Position numbers and translations under genes: made by a program. From Chryseobacterium sp. C-71 (GTDB taxonomy: Bacteria > Bacteroidota > Bacteroidia > Flavobacteriales > Weeksellaceae), in contig NZ_CP087131.1 of NCBI RefSeq assembly GCF_020911865.1, forward strand, positions 868,001 to 932,000: a DNA stretch of 64,000 bases, read 5' to 3'. Positions 17,197 to 25,925 of this stretch are shown here, one piece after another. The notes under the pieces are model-generated. The model had not been told where the DNA came from and did no database searches. It worked only from the letters and a program-made list of their open reading frames with translations. The stretch's first letter is position 1; each line of letters starts with the position of its first letter.

Positions 17197-19191
17197 ATGA
17201 GTAGAATAAACATACAAGGAACAATTGACAATATACGAAGTAAATCAAATATTTACACTCCAATAGTTGAAGCTATTGTTAACTCAATACAATCAATTGT
17301 TCTGAAACAAATTACTAATGGTAAAATTGAAATAATTCTTCATAGGGAAAATATTATCGAGTTTGAAAATTCTATTCCAAATGTGAAAACTATAGAAATA
17401 AAAGATAATGGAATTGGATTTACACAAGAAAATAGAGATAGTTTTGATACTTTTTATAGTGAATATAAAAAGTCAATAGGAGGAAAGGGATTTGGTCGAT
17501 TTATGTATGTAAAGTATTTTGATAATGTATATGTCAACAGTGTTTTTATAGATACACAAAATATTCTGCAATTAAGATATTTTCGTTTTGGTAAAGAATA
17601 CGAAATTATTGTTGATGAAAAAATCACACCTTCTACAGCTAGTGATACATTTAGCACAGTAACTCTTGAAAATATTAAGTCAGGACACACATTTGATAAG
17701 CATTTAGAAACAATTGCCCGAAAGATACTTGACAAAATACTAATATATTTCATTAATGATACTTTTATAGCTCCTACAATAATTTTAAAGGAAGCACAAG
17801 GAAATCATTCTATTGTACTAAACGATTACCTTACAGAAATCAATGAAATTAAACTTTGGAAAAGTGAAGATTTCTTCCTCTATGATGACAAAAATGAAGA
17901 AAATCAATTTACAGCGAAAGTATTTAAAATTTACTATCCTGGAAATCAAAAAAGTAGGATTAGTTTAACAGGACACAATAGAGAGGTAACTGACACGCCA
18001 CTGTATAAATATATTCCAGAATTTGAAGATGAGTTTTTTGAAGAGGATGAAAATGGAATTAGAAAAAATTATATAATAAAGACTTACATTTTAGGTAAAT
18101 ATTTAGATGAGAATGTGTCTTTAGAACGTGAAACTTTTGACTTCCCAAAGGAATCTAAAGACATATACTTTCCTTTTAGCCAAGTAGATCTTGAAAAAAA
18201 AGCAAGTGAGTTATCTAAGAATTCATTTGGAGAAGATATACAGCTAAGAGTTCAGAAAAAAAGTGAACAAATAAGAAACTATGTTAATGAATCTGCTCCT
18301 TGGCATAAATCTTACCTAAATGAATTAGATATTTCAACTATACCTTACAATTTAAAAGATGAAAATATTGAACTTGCATTACAAGAGGTAAAGTTTAAAA
18401 GAGAGCAAGAGACCAGAGCAGAAATTAAAGAATTTTTAAGTAATCCTGAAGTTTCTTATAATGGGCAGATGGCAGAAGCTATATCAAAAATTTCAGAAAT
18501 AGGAAAGAGTGATTTAGCACATTATGTGTTTAATAGAAAAATCGTTCTCGATGCATTTAAACAGTCACTGAAAAGAAATGAAAATGGCAAGGGAGAATTA
18601 GAAAAAGAGGTTCATAATCTAATATTTCCAATGGGGAAAACTTCTGAAAATTGTGACTATCAAGATCATAACTTATGGCTTTTGGACGAAAGATTAATTT
18701 TTTCTGAATATGTAGCTTCTGATAAAAAAATATCTACGAAAAAAGATGCTTTGGGGGAACCTGATTTGGTAGTTTTTGATAAAAAACAATCATTTAGAAG
18801 TGGAGATAATAATTACAGTAATCCTCTGACTATATTTGAATTTAAACGCCCTAAAAGAGAAAACTACACAGCAGATGACGATCCAATAATGCAAGTTGGT
18901 AAATACGTTAAAGATATTAGAGCAGGAAAATATGAAATGCCAGAAGGATTAGAAAAAATAAAAGTTAATGACTTCACTCCTGTTTATTCTTACATTGTTT
19001 GTGATTTAACAACAAAAATCAGAGAGTTTGCAGAAAATCTTCATTCGTTAACAAAAAGTCCTGATGATGAAGGATATTTTGGGTTTCATAGAGGTTATAA
19101 TATGTATGTTGAAGTTTTAAGCTTTAAAAAAATGATGGATGATGCAACCTTGAGAAATAAAATATTTTTCAAGAAGCTACAATTAGAATAA
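17197..19191 (+). CDS. GHKL ATPase fused to a PD-(D/E)XK nuclease domain, candidate defence protein
   Basis: A 664-residue soluble protein. The N-terminal GHKL (Hsp90/MutL/MORC-like) ATPase shows all three motifs: N-box E25-A-I-V-N29, DNGIGF with D70, G72 and G74, and the lid GGKGFGRF at 95-102. A middle transducer-like region (about 200-330) leads to a helical linker (380-460). The C-terminus has PD-(D/E)XK nuclease motifs: E471 in KEVHNLIFP, D523 in GEPDLVVF and E548-F-K550 in FEFKRP, with DHNLWLLDERL between them. Prokaryotic MORC-like ATPases fused to restriction-type nucleases are known from conflict systems. It stands alone, is AT-rich, and is followed by a boundary-like repeat, which suggests acquisition. 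No methylase or partner gene is next to it. The defence role is inference. Confidence 0.8.
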   Translation: MSRINIQGTIDNIRSKSNIYTPIVEAIVNSIQSIVLKQITNGKIEIILHRENIIEFENSIPNVKTIEIKDNGIGFTQENRDSFDTFYSEYKKSIGGKGFGRFMYVKYFDNVYVNSVFIDTQNILQLRYFRFGKEYEIIVDEKITPSTASDTFSTVTLENIKSGHTFDKHLETIARKILDKILIYFINDTFIAPTIILKEAQGNHSIVLNDYLTEINEIKLWKSEDFFLYDDKNEENQFTAKVFKIYYPGNQKSRISLTGHNREVTDTPLYKYIPEFEDEFFEEDENGIRKNYIIKTYILGKYLDENVSLERETFDFPKESKDIYFPFSQVDLEKKASELSKNSFGEDIQLRVQKKSEQIRNYVNESAPWHKSYLNELDISTIPYNLKDENIELALQEVKFKREQETRAEIKEFLSNPEVSYNGQMAEAISKISEIGKSDLAHYVFNRKIVLDAFKQSLKRNENGKGELEKEVHNLIFPMGKTSENCDYQDHNLWLLDERLIFSEYVASDKKISTKKDALGEPDLVVFDKKQSFRSGDNNYSNPLTIFEFKRPKRENYTADDDPIMQVGKYVKDIRAGKYEMPEGLEKIKVNDFTPVYSYIVCDLTTKIREFAENLHSLTKSPDDEGYFGFHRGYNMYVEVLSFKKMMDDATLRNKIFFKKLQLE

Positions 19192-19199
19192 TTATCCGC

Positions 19200-19320
19200 T
19201 ACCCCTTTAGCGCAAGCTTCGCGCTCATGCTTCCACTAAAAAAAACAAACGGGCACGAGCAATATGTTAACGCCAGCAGAATACAAACAACAACCCTCGC
19301 CCACAAGCGGGGGTTTTGTA
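19200..19320. repeat. GC-rich boundary-like repeat with hairpin and terminator
   Basis: Directly after the GHKL-nuclease stop the composition changes to GC-rich. AGCGC (19209-19213) and GCGCT (19221-19225) form a hairpin around AAGCTT. Further on is TGTTAACGCCAGCAG (19265-19279), similar in form to the core of an integron attC or other cassette-end repeat. The block ends in CCCTCGC (19294-19300) / GCGGGGG (19307-19313) followed by TTTTG, a good intrinsic terminator for the GHKL gene. I recognise the general pattern as a dispersed non-coding repeat at ends of acquired genes in Bacteroidota, but cannot verify it here. Confidence 0.45.
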
Positions 19321-19389
19321 CGATATCAACCACGATAACTTTTTTTAGAAATTTTTTATCGGATAAACCTATTTTTTCAATATTAATTT

Positions 19390-19397
19390 TATATTTG
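19390..19397 (+). promoter_or_regulatory. Consensus -7 element before the repeat/peptide region
   Basis: TATATTTG is an exact match to TAnnTTTG, 27 nt before the small ORF start at 19424. No TTG is present at the -33 distance. Confidence 0.35.
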
Positions 19398-19423
19398 TGA
19401 TCAGAACACACAAAAAAAACAAA

Positions 19424-19552
19424 ATGATGATTACCACAATTTACCCTTCCGCACGCGCAAGAATCTTTGCCAACTCCACAATTTTCAACTCATTTCAAAT
19501 TATCAGTTCATACAACCGAAAAACTGGTAAGAAGCAGCAGAAAAGCGTTTAG
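19424..19552 (+). CDS. Possible small leader ORF (42 residues)
   Basis: ATG at 19424 opens a 42-codon frame (MMITTIYPSARARIF...) rich in Ser, Lys, Arg and Asn, ending TAG at 19550-19552 just where the heptad-repeat frame begins. It follows the -7 element closely and an A-rich upstream stretch. No family is recognised; it could be an untranslated leader. Low confidence. Confidence 0.25.
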   Translation: MMITTIYPSARARIFANSTIFNSFQIISSYNRKTGKKQQKSV

Positions 19553-19717
19553 ATCAGGCTTTCAACTGTTCAGTTATGGTTTTCAACCGCTTCGTCAGAG
19601 CATTCAACCGTTTAGTTGAGACGATCAACTATTTAGTTAAGGCGTTCAATCGTTTAGTTGCCGCAATCAAGCATTTAGTTGAAGCGTTCAAGCACTTAGT
19701 TGAGGCAATCAAGCACA
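19553..19717. repeat. 21-bp degenerate tandem repeat array
   Basis: About seven to eight units of 21 bp with consensus TTCAA-CG-TTTAGTTGA-GC run from 19561 to about 19715. TTAGTT is invariant in five central units, while other positions vary. Twenty-one bp is two helical turns of DNA and also seven codons, so the array could be a phased protein-binding array or a heptad-coding stretch. A decayed relative lies at 58604-58711. Confidence 0.7.
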
Positions 19718-19752
19718 ATTTATTACATATCAACACTTTACACCGCCTTTAA
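19576..19752 (+). CDS. Possible heptad-repeat peptide (58 residues)
   Basis: The tandem repeat can be read as an open frame from ATG 19576 to TAA 19750-19752 (open back to 19531). Each unit encodes a heptad of the form (F/I)(N/K)(R/H)LVEA, giving an amphipathic helix with hydrophobic residues at two adjacent faces; the tail is IKHNLLHINTLHRL. The tail resembles IKYNLLYFNTLQAF in the decayed copy near 58700. The frame ends 80 nt before the 230-residue helical protein. Coding status is uncertain: there is no clear start signal, and the decayed copy has an internal stop. Confidence 0.35.
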   Translation: MVFNRFVRAFNRLVETINYLVKAFNRLVAAIKHLVEAFKHLVEAIKHNLLHINTLHRL

Positions 19753-19831
19753 AAAGATACAAATAACGAAATACCAGTTATTGTAGACGATTATTAAGTT
19801 CAATTTATAAACACAAACAAAAAATTTCATT

Positions 19832-20524
19832 ATGAAAAAAGATCAGGTAAAAAGAGATTTCATCATTGCAGATTCTGTGTTGAAACAGAAAGCAGATGAG
19901 TTGATGAATTTGATAGACAGAGACATCACCGAGTTCACAGACCGTGGCTACAATGCTGCAAAGAAAACAGAGCTTATTGAAGCACGCACCGCCGTGGAAA
20001 ATTACCCGAATGATGAGCAGCTGGAAGCCATTAAAATGGATCTGACTGCCCAAAAAGATGCCGCAAGAAGTGCCTTGGAAAAAACCATGCGCAGCATTTT
20101 CAATATGGCAGAGAATGTTTTCGGACAGTTCGGTGCGAGGTACAAGGAATTTGGCAATGCAGCAGTAAGCCAGCAAAGTGATTCTGGACTGGTGCGTATC
20201 GCCAAAACCATGACCGCAACCGCCACGAAATATCTGACGGAACTTGCTGAAGAAGGGCTCACTGAGGATAAAATTACTACGCTCACAACCCAACGTGAAA
20301 CTTTGGATGCAGCCATTGATGCTCAGGCAAAAGGCATATCTGACCGCAATCTTGCAACGGAAGGACGCATCGAAGCGCTGAACAGGCTCTACAGATTACT
20401 CAGCAAATATGCAGGCATCGGACAGGATATTTTCTATGAAACCAATGAAGCCAAATACAACGATTACATCATCTACAACACGCCAAGCGGTCTGCCGGAA
20501 AATCCGACACCGACACCATTGTAA
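19832..20524 (+). CDS. Helical protein of unknown function (DUF6261-like, tentative)
   Basis: A 230-residue soluble, mostly helical protein without signal peptide: an acidic and basic heptad-like N-terminal half (KQKADELMNLIDRDITEFTD), a long middle helix with the near-repeat KTMTATATKYLTELAEEGLTE, and a Pro-rich tail ending ENPTPTPL. It resembles a family of about 230 residues common in Flavobacteriia with no known function, and the DUF number is only a guess. It follows the 21-bp array by about 80 nt and has its own terminator, so array, peptide and this gene may form one unit. GC content is higher than that of the GHKL gene before it. Confidence 0.6.
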   Translation: MKKDQVKRDFIIADSVLKQKADELMNLIDRDITEFTDRGYNAAKKTELIEARTAVENYPNDEQLEAIKMDLTAQKDAARSALEKTMRSIFNMAENVFGQFGARYKEFGNAAVSQQSDSGLVRIAKTMTATATKYLTELAEEGLTEDKITTLTTQRETLDAAIDAQAKGISDRNLATEGRIEALNRLYRLLSKYAGIGQDIFYETNEAKYNDYIIYNTPSGLPENPTPTPL

Positions 20525-20540
20525 CATTGTAAAAACAACG

Positions 20541-20567
20541 AATCCTCTCAAAATGATTGAGAGGATT
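20541..20567 (+). terminator. Intrinsic terminator between convergent genes
   Basis: Perfect 11-bp stem AATCCTCTCAA / TTGAGAGGATT with a 5-nt loop, 17 nt after the stop at 20524 and followed by TTGTTT. Confidence 0.8.
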
Positions 20568-20633
20568 TGTTTATTGTTTTAAACTATAGCTGCATCTGGA
20601 TACCACACAGCTACAGAAAAAACTAAGTTTATA

Positions 20634-23600
20634 TTATTCTTTAATAAATTTCTTCTTCACCGTACCTTTTACATCTTCTATATCGATGATGTACAATCCG
20701 TTTATCAGACTGCTTACGTCAATTGCGTTATTTACAATCAGACCCGATGACACCAATCTTCCGGAAGCACTGTAAATTTTATAATTAGCTTTTGCACTAA
20801 TGTTTTTAACATTTAAGATAGTACTTACCGGATTAGGGTAGATTAGAATTTCATCCTGATTTAACGAATTGGCAACTGGCACCTTAGAAATTCTCACGGT
20901 ATAATCTTCTACCTCACCGTTAGGAAAATTCAGACAATTCACCGGGATTCCATCTTTTTGCATCGCTACTCTCATTACTACATATTTGTAATTTGTCATG
21001 CTTACAAACGCATCTGCAGGAACATTGAATGTTGCGCTCGCCGTTGGATTTGCATTTGGGCCGTCAGCGAGAATTCTTTCATGAAGATCAAAATATCCAT
21101 TTCTGTCGAAGTCAATCCAGACTGCTACCCCTGCTTTGCCATCGTTGCTTAATGTTTTATCAATAATTAATTGATTTCCTGTAGAACCCTGCACCAGCTC
21201 AATATGTTTCATTGGGTCACCTGTATAATCTGTGTAGTTAGATCCCAAAGATTCGTTGATCATTTCAGGTTTACCTGTAGGTTTTGTGGTAACTTTAGAG
21301 ATAAACTCTGTTGCTGAATTAGCAGATGCCATTTGACAATACACAACTGTAGGTGTTGTAAAATAGTAGAGCGGGGTAAAATTACCCGGTGTTCCGCTAC
21401 AAACATTTGCAACCTGCATTTCATATTTGGTCAATTCTAACAGACCTGTAATTGTATATGTATTGACATTCACCGAAATATTCGTCCAGCTAGGAATACC
21501 TACTTTTCTATATCTTAAAACATAACTTCCTGTTGCTCCTGCCCCGGTATAGGCATCCCAAACTACCTCTGCACTTGTTGGCGTTAATATAGTAATTGTT
21601 AATCCCGGAGGAGGTATTTCACAAACTCTTACTGTTGTAAATACCTGAGGATTTGACCATGGGTTTGGAACCGTTTCACCAGCACAGATATTTGCTACCT
21701 GTACTTCATACATTACAAAAGATGTCAATCCCGTAATAGTGTAAGAGTTAGCTGGTGGAAGAGGTGCTGTAGGCGTAATCCATGTTGCAGTACCTACCGG
21801 TCTGTATCTGATGATGTAAGTCGCATTAGGAACCAATGGATTCCACGTTACAACTGCTGATGTTGAAGTTATGTTTGTTACCGTTACATTCGGAGGTGTA
21901 GGATCACATCTTGTTGTGAATGTTTGTACTGGTGTATAGCTACCAGCACCTCCACTACCACAGACCGCAGCCACTCTTACTTCGTAAGTTGTAGCCGGAG
22001 TTAATCCTGTAAGCTGTACCGGAGGATTACCTCCAAGAACTGATGCATTGATAACCGTCCAATTGGAAGCAGGTGTTGTCACCGCTCTGTATTCCAGAAC
22101 AAAAGCATTGTTATTTGCTGCTGGCGTCCAGTTAACCGTAGCTGAATTATGAGTGACAGGATTAATATTTAAATTGGTTGGGGTATTATTACTACAAGGT
22201 CTCAATTTTACAGCGTAATCTTCCACTTCACCATTTACAGGGTCAACACAGATTACCGGAGCACTTCCACGTTTCAAAGCAACTCTCATGGTAGTTGTAT
22301 AAGCCCCTGTATAGATTCCTGCTGATGGAACATCAAATGTGGCCGTTACAGGGCTAGTTGTACTTGATGCTGAAGTCATTATTCTTTCAGAATCTGCAAA
22401 TACACCGTCTCTATTCCAATCAATCCATGCATAAACAGCATCGGCATAAGTAGTACCCTCCCAAGCTTTAGAAACCGAAAGCTGGTTTCCCGTAGATCCC
22501 ACTTCTAAATTAATTAATGTGGCCGGAGTGGTATAGCTGATATAATTAGTCTGAAGAGATGTATTATCCATTAAAGGAAAATTCACCGGTGTTACTTTCA
22601 CATTAGAAATGTAATCGTTAATTCCCGTTCCTATCATATTACAATATGTCAATGAAGGAGTTGTAAAATTCACTGAAGCACCGAAAGCACCCCAGGTAGT
22701 TCCACATTTTGCCTGAATCTGTACCTGATAGGCTGTCTGCTCTAAAAGATTAGTAATATTATAAAAACTTTGTCCGGCAGCCAGTTCTACATAACCTAAA
22801 GGCTGCAACTGCCAAACTCCTGTAGTTCCTTGTCTCCATCTGATTCTGTAGGTAGCATTAGCAGTAGGTATCCAAGATACATACGCTGTGGAAGAGGTCA
22901 TATTAGAGACTGTAGGCACCGGAGCCGTTGTACTACATGGCTGCAAATCGATAAACTTAACTGCATAATCTTCAACTTCTCCGTATGTATTTCCAGAACA
23001 CGCACCAGCAGCGGCTGCATAGGAAACTACAACTCTCATTCTTGTCGCATTAGGACCATTATAAGTTACAGCCGGAACATTGAACGTTCCTGAGACAGGT
23101 GATGAAGCATTAGAGCCGCTGGTATATATCAGCTCACTGGTTTCGAAAATTCCATTTCTGTCAAAATCAATCCATACATTAGTATAATTTGCATATTGAG
23201 TACCTGACCACGTTTTCCCAATAGAAATAGAGTTGTTTTGAGTATTTCTTACAAGGGTAAGCTCCAAAGCCAGATTGGCAGAGTAATCAGTGTACTGAGA
23301 TTGTGCAGAAGTATTATTTAATATTGTAGATCCTACGGGGTTTACATTGACATTAGATATCCATCCATATGTTGCACTCGTATATTGTGCAGCATGAGGA
23401 CACCAAGAAATTGCAGGTGTTGTAAACTGTACAGGCACCGAAAAGTTACCTTGCACACCATTACAAATATAAGCTACTCTAAACTCGTATTGAACTTGCT
23501 CATTTAAGCCTGTAAGCGTATGAGTACTCACTGTAGGATTTGGCGTTACCGGAATCCAAACTGAAGCAGGAGTAGTTACGGCTCTCCATTGTACAATATA

Positions 23601-25901
23601 AGATGTTGCTCCCTGTGCAGGCATCCATGATAAAACAGCACTCACAGGAGTAAGATTTGTCGCCGTTAAATTGGTAGGTGCAGCACTTGTACAAGGTACA
23701 GGATCAATAAATCTGACAGCATAATCTTCAACTTCTCCATAGGTGTTTCCGGAACATGCACCAGCGGCAGCTGCGTAGGAAACCACAACTCTCATTCTTG
23801 TTGCATTAGTACCATTATAGGTTACTGTCGGAACATTGAATGTTCCCGAAACAGGTGATGAAGTGCTGGCTCCGCTGCTGTATATCAATTCGCTTGTATC
23901 GAAAATACCGTCTCTGTCAAAATCAATCCAAACATTGGTGTAATTTGCATATTGAGTTCCCGGCCATGTTTTTCCTACAGAAATCAAGTTATTTTGAGTA
24001 CCTCTTACAAGAGTAAGATTCAAAGCAGGATTTGTAGAATAATCAGTATACTGAGATTGCGCAGATGTATTGTTTAATGAGGTAGATCCTACAGGATTTA
24101 CTGTTACATTAGATATCCATCCATATGTTGCACTGGTATATTGTGCAGCATGAGGGCACCATGAAACTCCGGGTGTTGTAAAGGTGACAGGAGTAGAAAA
24201 TGCTCCTGCAGGACTTCCATTACAAACAGTCTCTATTTCAACTTCATACTGAGTAAATTCCAATAAACCATCTATAGTATAGGTGTTTGTCAAAGGTGTT
24301 GTAAGGTTGACTGTGGTCCAGGTTCCACCGGGAAGCGATCTGTATCTTAAAACATATGTGGCTCCGGCAGCAGGTGTCCACGAAACATTCGCAGAAGTTG
24401 CCGATACATTACTCATTGCAATATTGGTAGGAGGAGTATTTGTACAAGGCACCAAAGATGTTCCTACCATCTGGATAATTGGAATTACAGAATATCTGCT
24501 TGTAGCTGTAGGCGGAGTTGCAGGATTAGGATTTGTGGTTGTATTATAGTACAACATTCCTTTATTCGTTCCTGCAGAATAGCTACCCCAATTGGCAGTA
24601 CATGAAGTTCCTGTAACATTTTCATCTACAGCGATTACCACATTGCTTGTTCCATCCCAAAGGAAAGGTGTACTCAACGGAATTGTAACCCAAGTTCCCG
24701 CAGTCATTGCCGGTAAAGTACCGGTATAAACCTGCGTTAAAGATGAAGAAGGAACCCAACTTGTAGTTGTTGCAAAATCAGTCTGAGCCGTATTTCCCAT
24801 ATAAACTACCCATTGATTGTAGTTTGCCTGTGTAGTTCCAGTCGTAGAAACATAGAATTTAATAGAAGTAATATAAGTATTAGTCCCCACAGCCCCTGTA
24901 ACTTCTGAAGCAGTATAGATTTGCTGAGAATAATTAAATGCTGAACAAGAATAAACAGGCAAGTAAGCATGCGTGGCAGTTCCGCCACCAATCTGACCCG
25001 GTGTAAAAGGAGTACCTGCAACCCAGGGAGATTTATCAGTAGCTGAACAAACCGATCTTACCCACCAATAATACGTAGTTCCCGAAATCAATGGCGATAT
25101 GCCAGCTGTCAATCCTGGAGTTGCTGTTCCAACGGTAGCAGCAACTGGAGGAGTATTGGTAGGAGAATAATAATACTCATATCCGTTTGCAGGAGCCGGA
25201 GCTGGAGCTAAAGGTGCAGTCCAATTGATTGTTCCTGAACTAGGAGTAACATTCGTCACCGGAAGAGTTGTCGGCTCAAAGCAGGTCGGAGCCTGGATCA
25301 CCTGGATCTCATCTAATAAAACATCATCGTAGAAATATCCGTTCCCGGCTACATCTTTATCAACAGTGAATTTAAGCTGAACTGTTGCTCCCACATATGT
25401 TGCAGCCAAAGGAACACCAACCGTTCTCCATTCAGGATCGTTTGTATTGCTTGCCCAAATCTGTATCCATCCTGCTCCACTATTTATCTCAAGCTTCAGC
25501 TGATTGTGTTCATAATTGGGAACAGTTCCGGTAAGTGATGTTAAATGATTTTTAAACCATTCAAACTTTACATACGGATTTGTCAATCCTGTAAGGTTTA
25601 TTTGAGGAGTAAGCAATTCTACAGTATGTTCGTTGGCGTAAGGCGAACTTGCGTCTACCCATGCAAATGTTCCTGCAGGTCGTCCACCATTTCCTGTAGA
25701 ACCATATCCTGCCGCTCCCGAAAATCTCCATTTGACATACGTACTTGTTGATGTAGTGGTTGGGTTTTGGCTTATCCAGCAATTGGGTAACACACCGGCA
25801 CTGAATGATTCTGAAAAAGGTACCGGAACCGCAGCGCATTGCGCTGAAATTTCAGCTATAAAGGCTAAGAAAAAGGTTATAGTCAGTAAAAATTTATTCA
25901 T
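20634..25901 (-). CDS. Giant secreted FN3/GEVEDY surface protein with T9SS sorting signal
   Basis: The preferred start is 25901 (MNKFLLTITFFLAFIAEISA, a clean signal peptide); an in-frame Met eight codons earlier adds only a polar leader. About 1755 residues. Order: MAM/jelly-roll-like domain (SESFSAGVLPNCW to YFYDDVLLDEIQV), first FN3 domain, a beta domain with VVYMGNTAQT, then alternating FN3 and GEVEDY domains. I count seven FN3 units and four GEVEDY units (GEVEDYAVRF, -KF, -KL, GEVEDYTVRI). The last about 75 residues (IYPNPVSTILNV...) form a type A T9SS signal for export and anchoring. No catalytic domain is seen, so an adhesin or matrix role is likely. Confidence 0.88.
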   Translation of the reverse strand: MNKFLLTITFFLAFIAEISAQCAAVPVPFSESFSAGVLPNCWISQNPTTTSTSTYVKWRFSGAAGYGSTGNGGRPAGTFAWVDASSPYANEHTVELLTPQINLTGLTNPYVKFEWFKNHLTSLTGTVPNYEHNQLKLEINSGAGWIQIWASNTNDPEWRTVGVPLAATYVGATVQLKFTVDKDVAGNGYFYDDVLLDEIQVIQAPTCFEPTTLPVTNVTPSSGTINWTAPLAPAPAPANGYEYYYSPTNTPPVAATVGTATPGLTAGISPLISGTTYYWWVRSVCSATDKSPWVAGTPFTPGQIGGGTATHAYLPVYSCSAFNYSQQIYTASEVTGAVGTNTYITSIKFYVSTTGTTQANYNQWVVYMGNTAQTDFATTTSWVPSSSLTQVYTGTLPAMTAGTWVTIPLSTPFLWDGTSNVVIAVDENVTGTSCTANWGSYSAGTNKGMLYYNTTTNPNPATPPTATSRYSVIPIIQMVGTSLVPCTNTPPTNIAMSNVSATSANVSWTPAAGATYVLRYRSLPGGTWTTVNLTTPLTNTYTIDGLLEFTQYEVEIETVCNGSPAGAFSTPVTFTTPGVSWCPHAAQYTSATYGWISNVTVNPVGSTSLNNTSAQSQYTDYSTNPALNLTLVRGTQNNLISVGKTWPGTQYANYTNVWIDFDRDGIFDTSELIYSSGASTSSPVSGTFNVPTVTYNGTNATRMRVVVSYAAAAGACSGNTYGEVEDYAVRFIDPVPCTSAAPTNLTATNLTPVSAVLSWMPAQGATSYIVQWRAVTTPASVWIPVTPNPTVSTHTLTGLNEQVQYEFRVAYICNGVQGNFSVPVQFTTPAISWCPHAAQYTSATYGWISNVNVNPVGSTILNNTSAQSQYTDYSANLALELTLVRNTQNNSISIGKTWSGTQYANYTNVWIDFDRNGIFETSELIYTSGSNASSPVSGTFNVPAVTYNGPNATRMRVVVSYAAAAGACSGNTYGEVEDYAVKFIDLQPCSTTAPVPTVSNMTSSTAYVSWIPTANATYRIRWRQGTTGVWQLQPLGYVELAAGQSFYNITNLLEQTAYQVQIQAKCGTTWGAFGASVNFTTPSLTYCNMIGTGINDYISNVKVTPVNFPLMDNTSLQTNYISYTTPATLINLEVGSTGNQLSVSKAWEGTTYADAVYAWIDWNRDGVFADSERIMTSASSTTSPVTATFDVPSAGIYTGAYTTTMRVALKRGSAPVICVDPVNGEVEDYAVKLRPCSNNTPTNLNINPVTHNSATVNWTPAANNNAFVLEYRAVTTPASNWTVINASVLGGNPPVQLTGLTPATTYEVRVAAVCGSGGAGSYTPVQTFTTRCDPTPPNVTVTNITSTSAVVTWNPLVPNATYIIRYRPVGTATWITPTAPLPPANSYTITGLTSFVMYEVQVANICAGETVPNPWSNPQVFTTVRVCEIPPPGLTITILTPTSAEVVWDAYTGAGATGSYVLRYRKVGIPSWTNISVNVNTYTITGLLELTKYEMQVANVCSGTPGNFTPLYYFTTPTVVYCQMASANSATEFISKVTTKPTGKPEMINESLGSNYTDYTGDPMKHIELVQGSTGNQLIIDKTLSNDGKAGVAVWIDFDRNGYFDLHERILADGPNANPTASATFNVPADAFVSMTNYKYVVMRVAMQKDGIPVNCLNFPNGEVEDYTVRISKVPVANSLNQDEILIYPNPVSTILNVKNISAKANYKIYSASGRLVSSGLIVNNAIDVSSLINGLYIIDIEDVKGTVKKKFIKE
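22949..24168 (-). repeat. Intragenic duplication of an FN3-GEVEDY module
   Basis: Two copies of about 465 bp, 23704-24168 and 22949-23410, lie about 757 bp apart within the giant gene and encode nearly identical GEVEDY domains (both contain SWCPHAAQYTSATYGWISNV and RMRVVVSYAAAAGACSGNTY). The other two GEVEDY domains are much more diverged, so this duplication is recent or kept alike by recombination. Confidence 0.8.
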
Positions 25902-25925
25902 ATCTAAATATTCTGAATTATACAT

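Noticed and set aside
17197..19191. The GHKL protein as a type II topoisomerase or a sensor kinase
   Set aside because: There is no topoisomerase TOPRIM or DNA-gate domain, no histidine phospho-acceptor or sensor domain, and the C-terminus has nuclease motifs.
19199..19411. Minus-strand 70-codon frame as a gene
   Set aside because: It spans the terminator and boundary-like repeat and has no family pattern; it is best explained as a chance frame across the repeat.
19553..19717. The 21-bp repeats as a CRISPR array
   Set aside because: Units are contiguous with no unique spacers, they are degenerate, and no cas gene is present.
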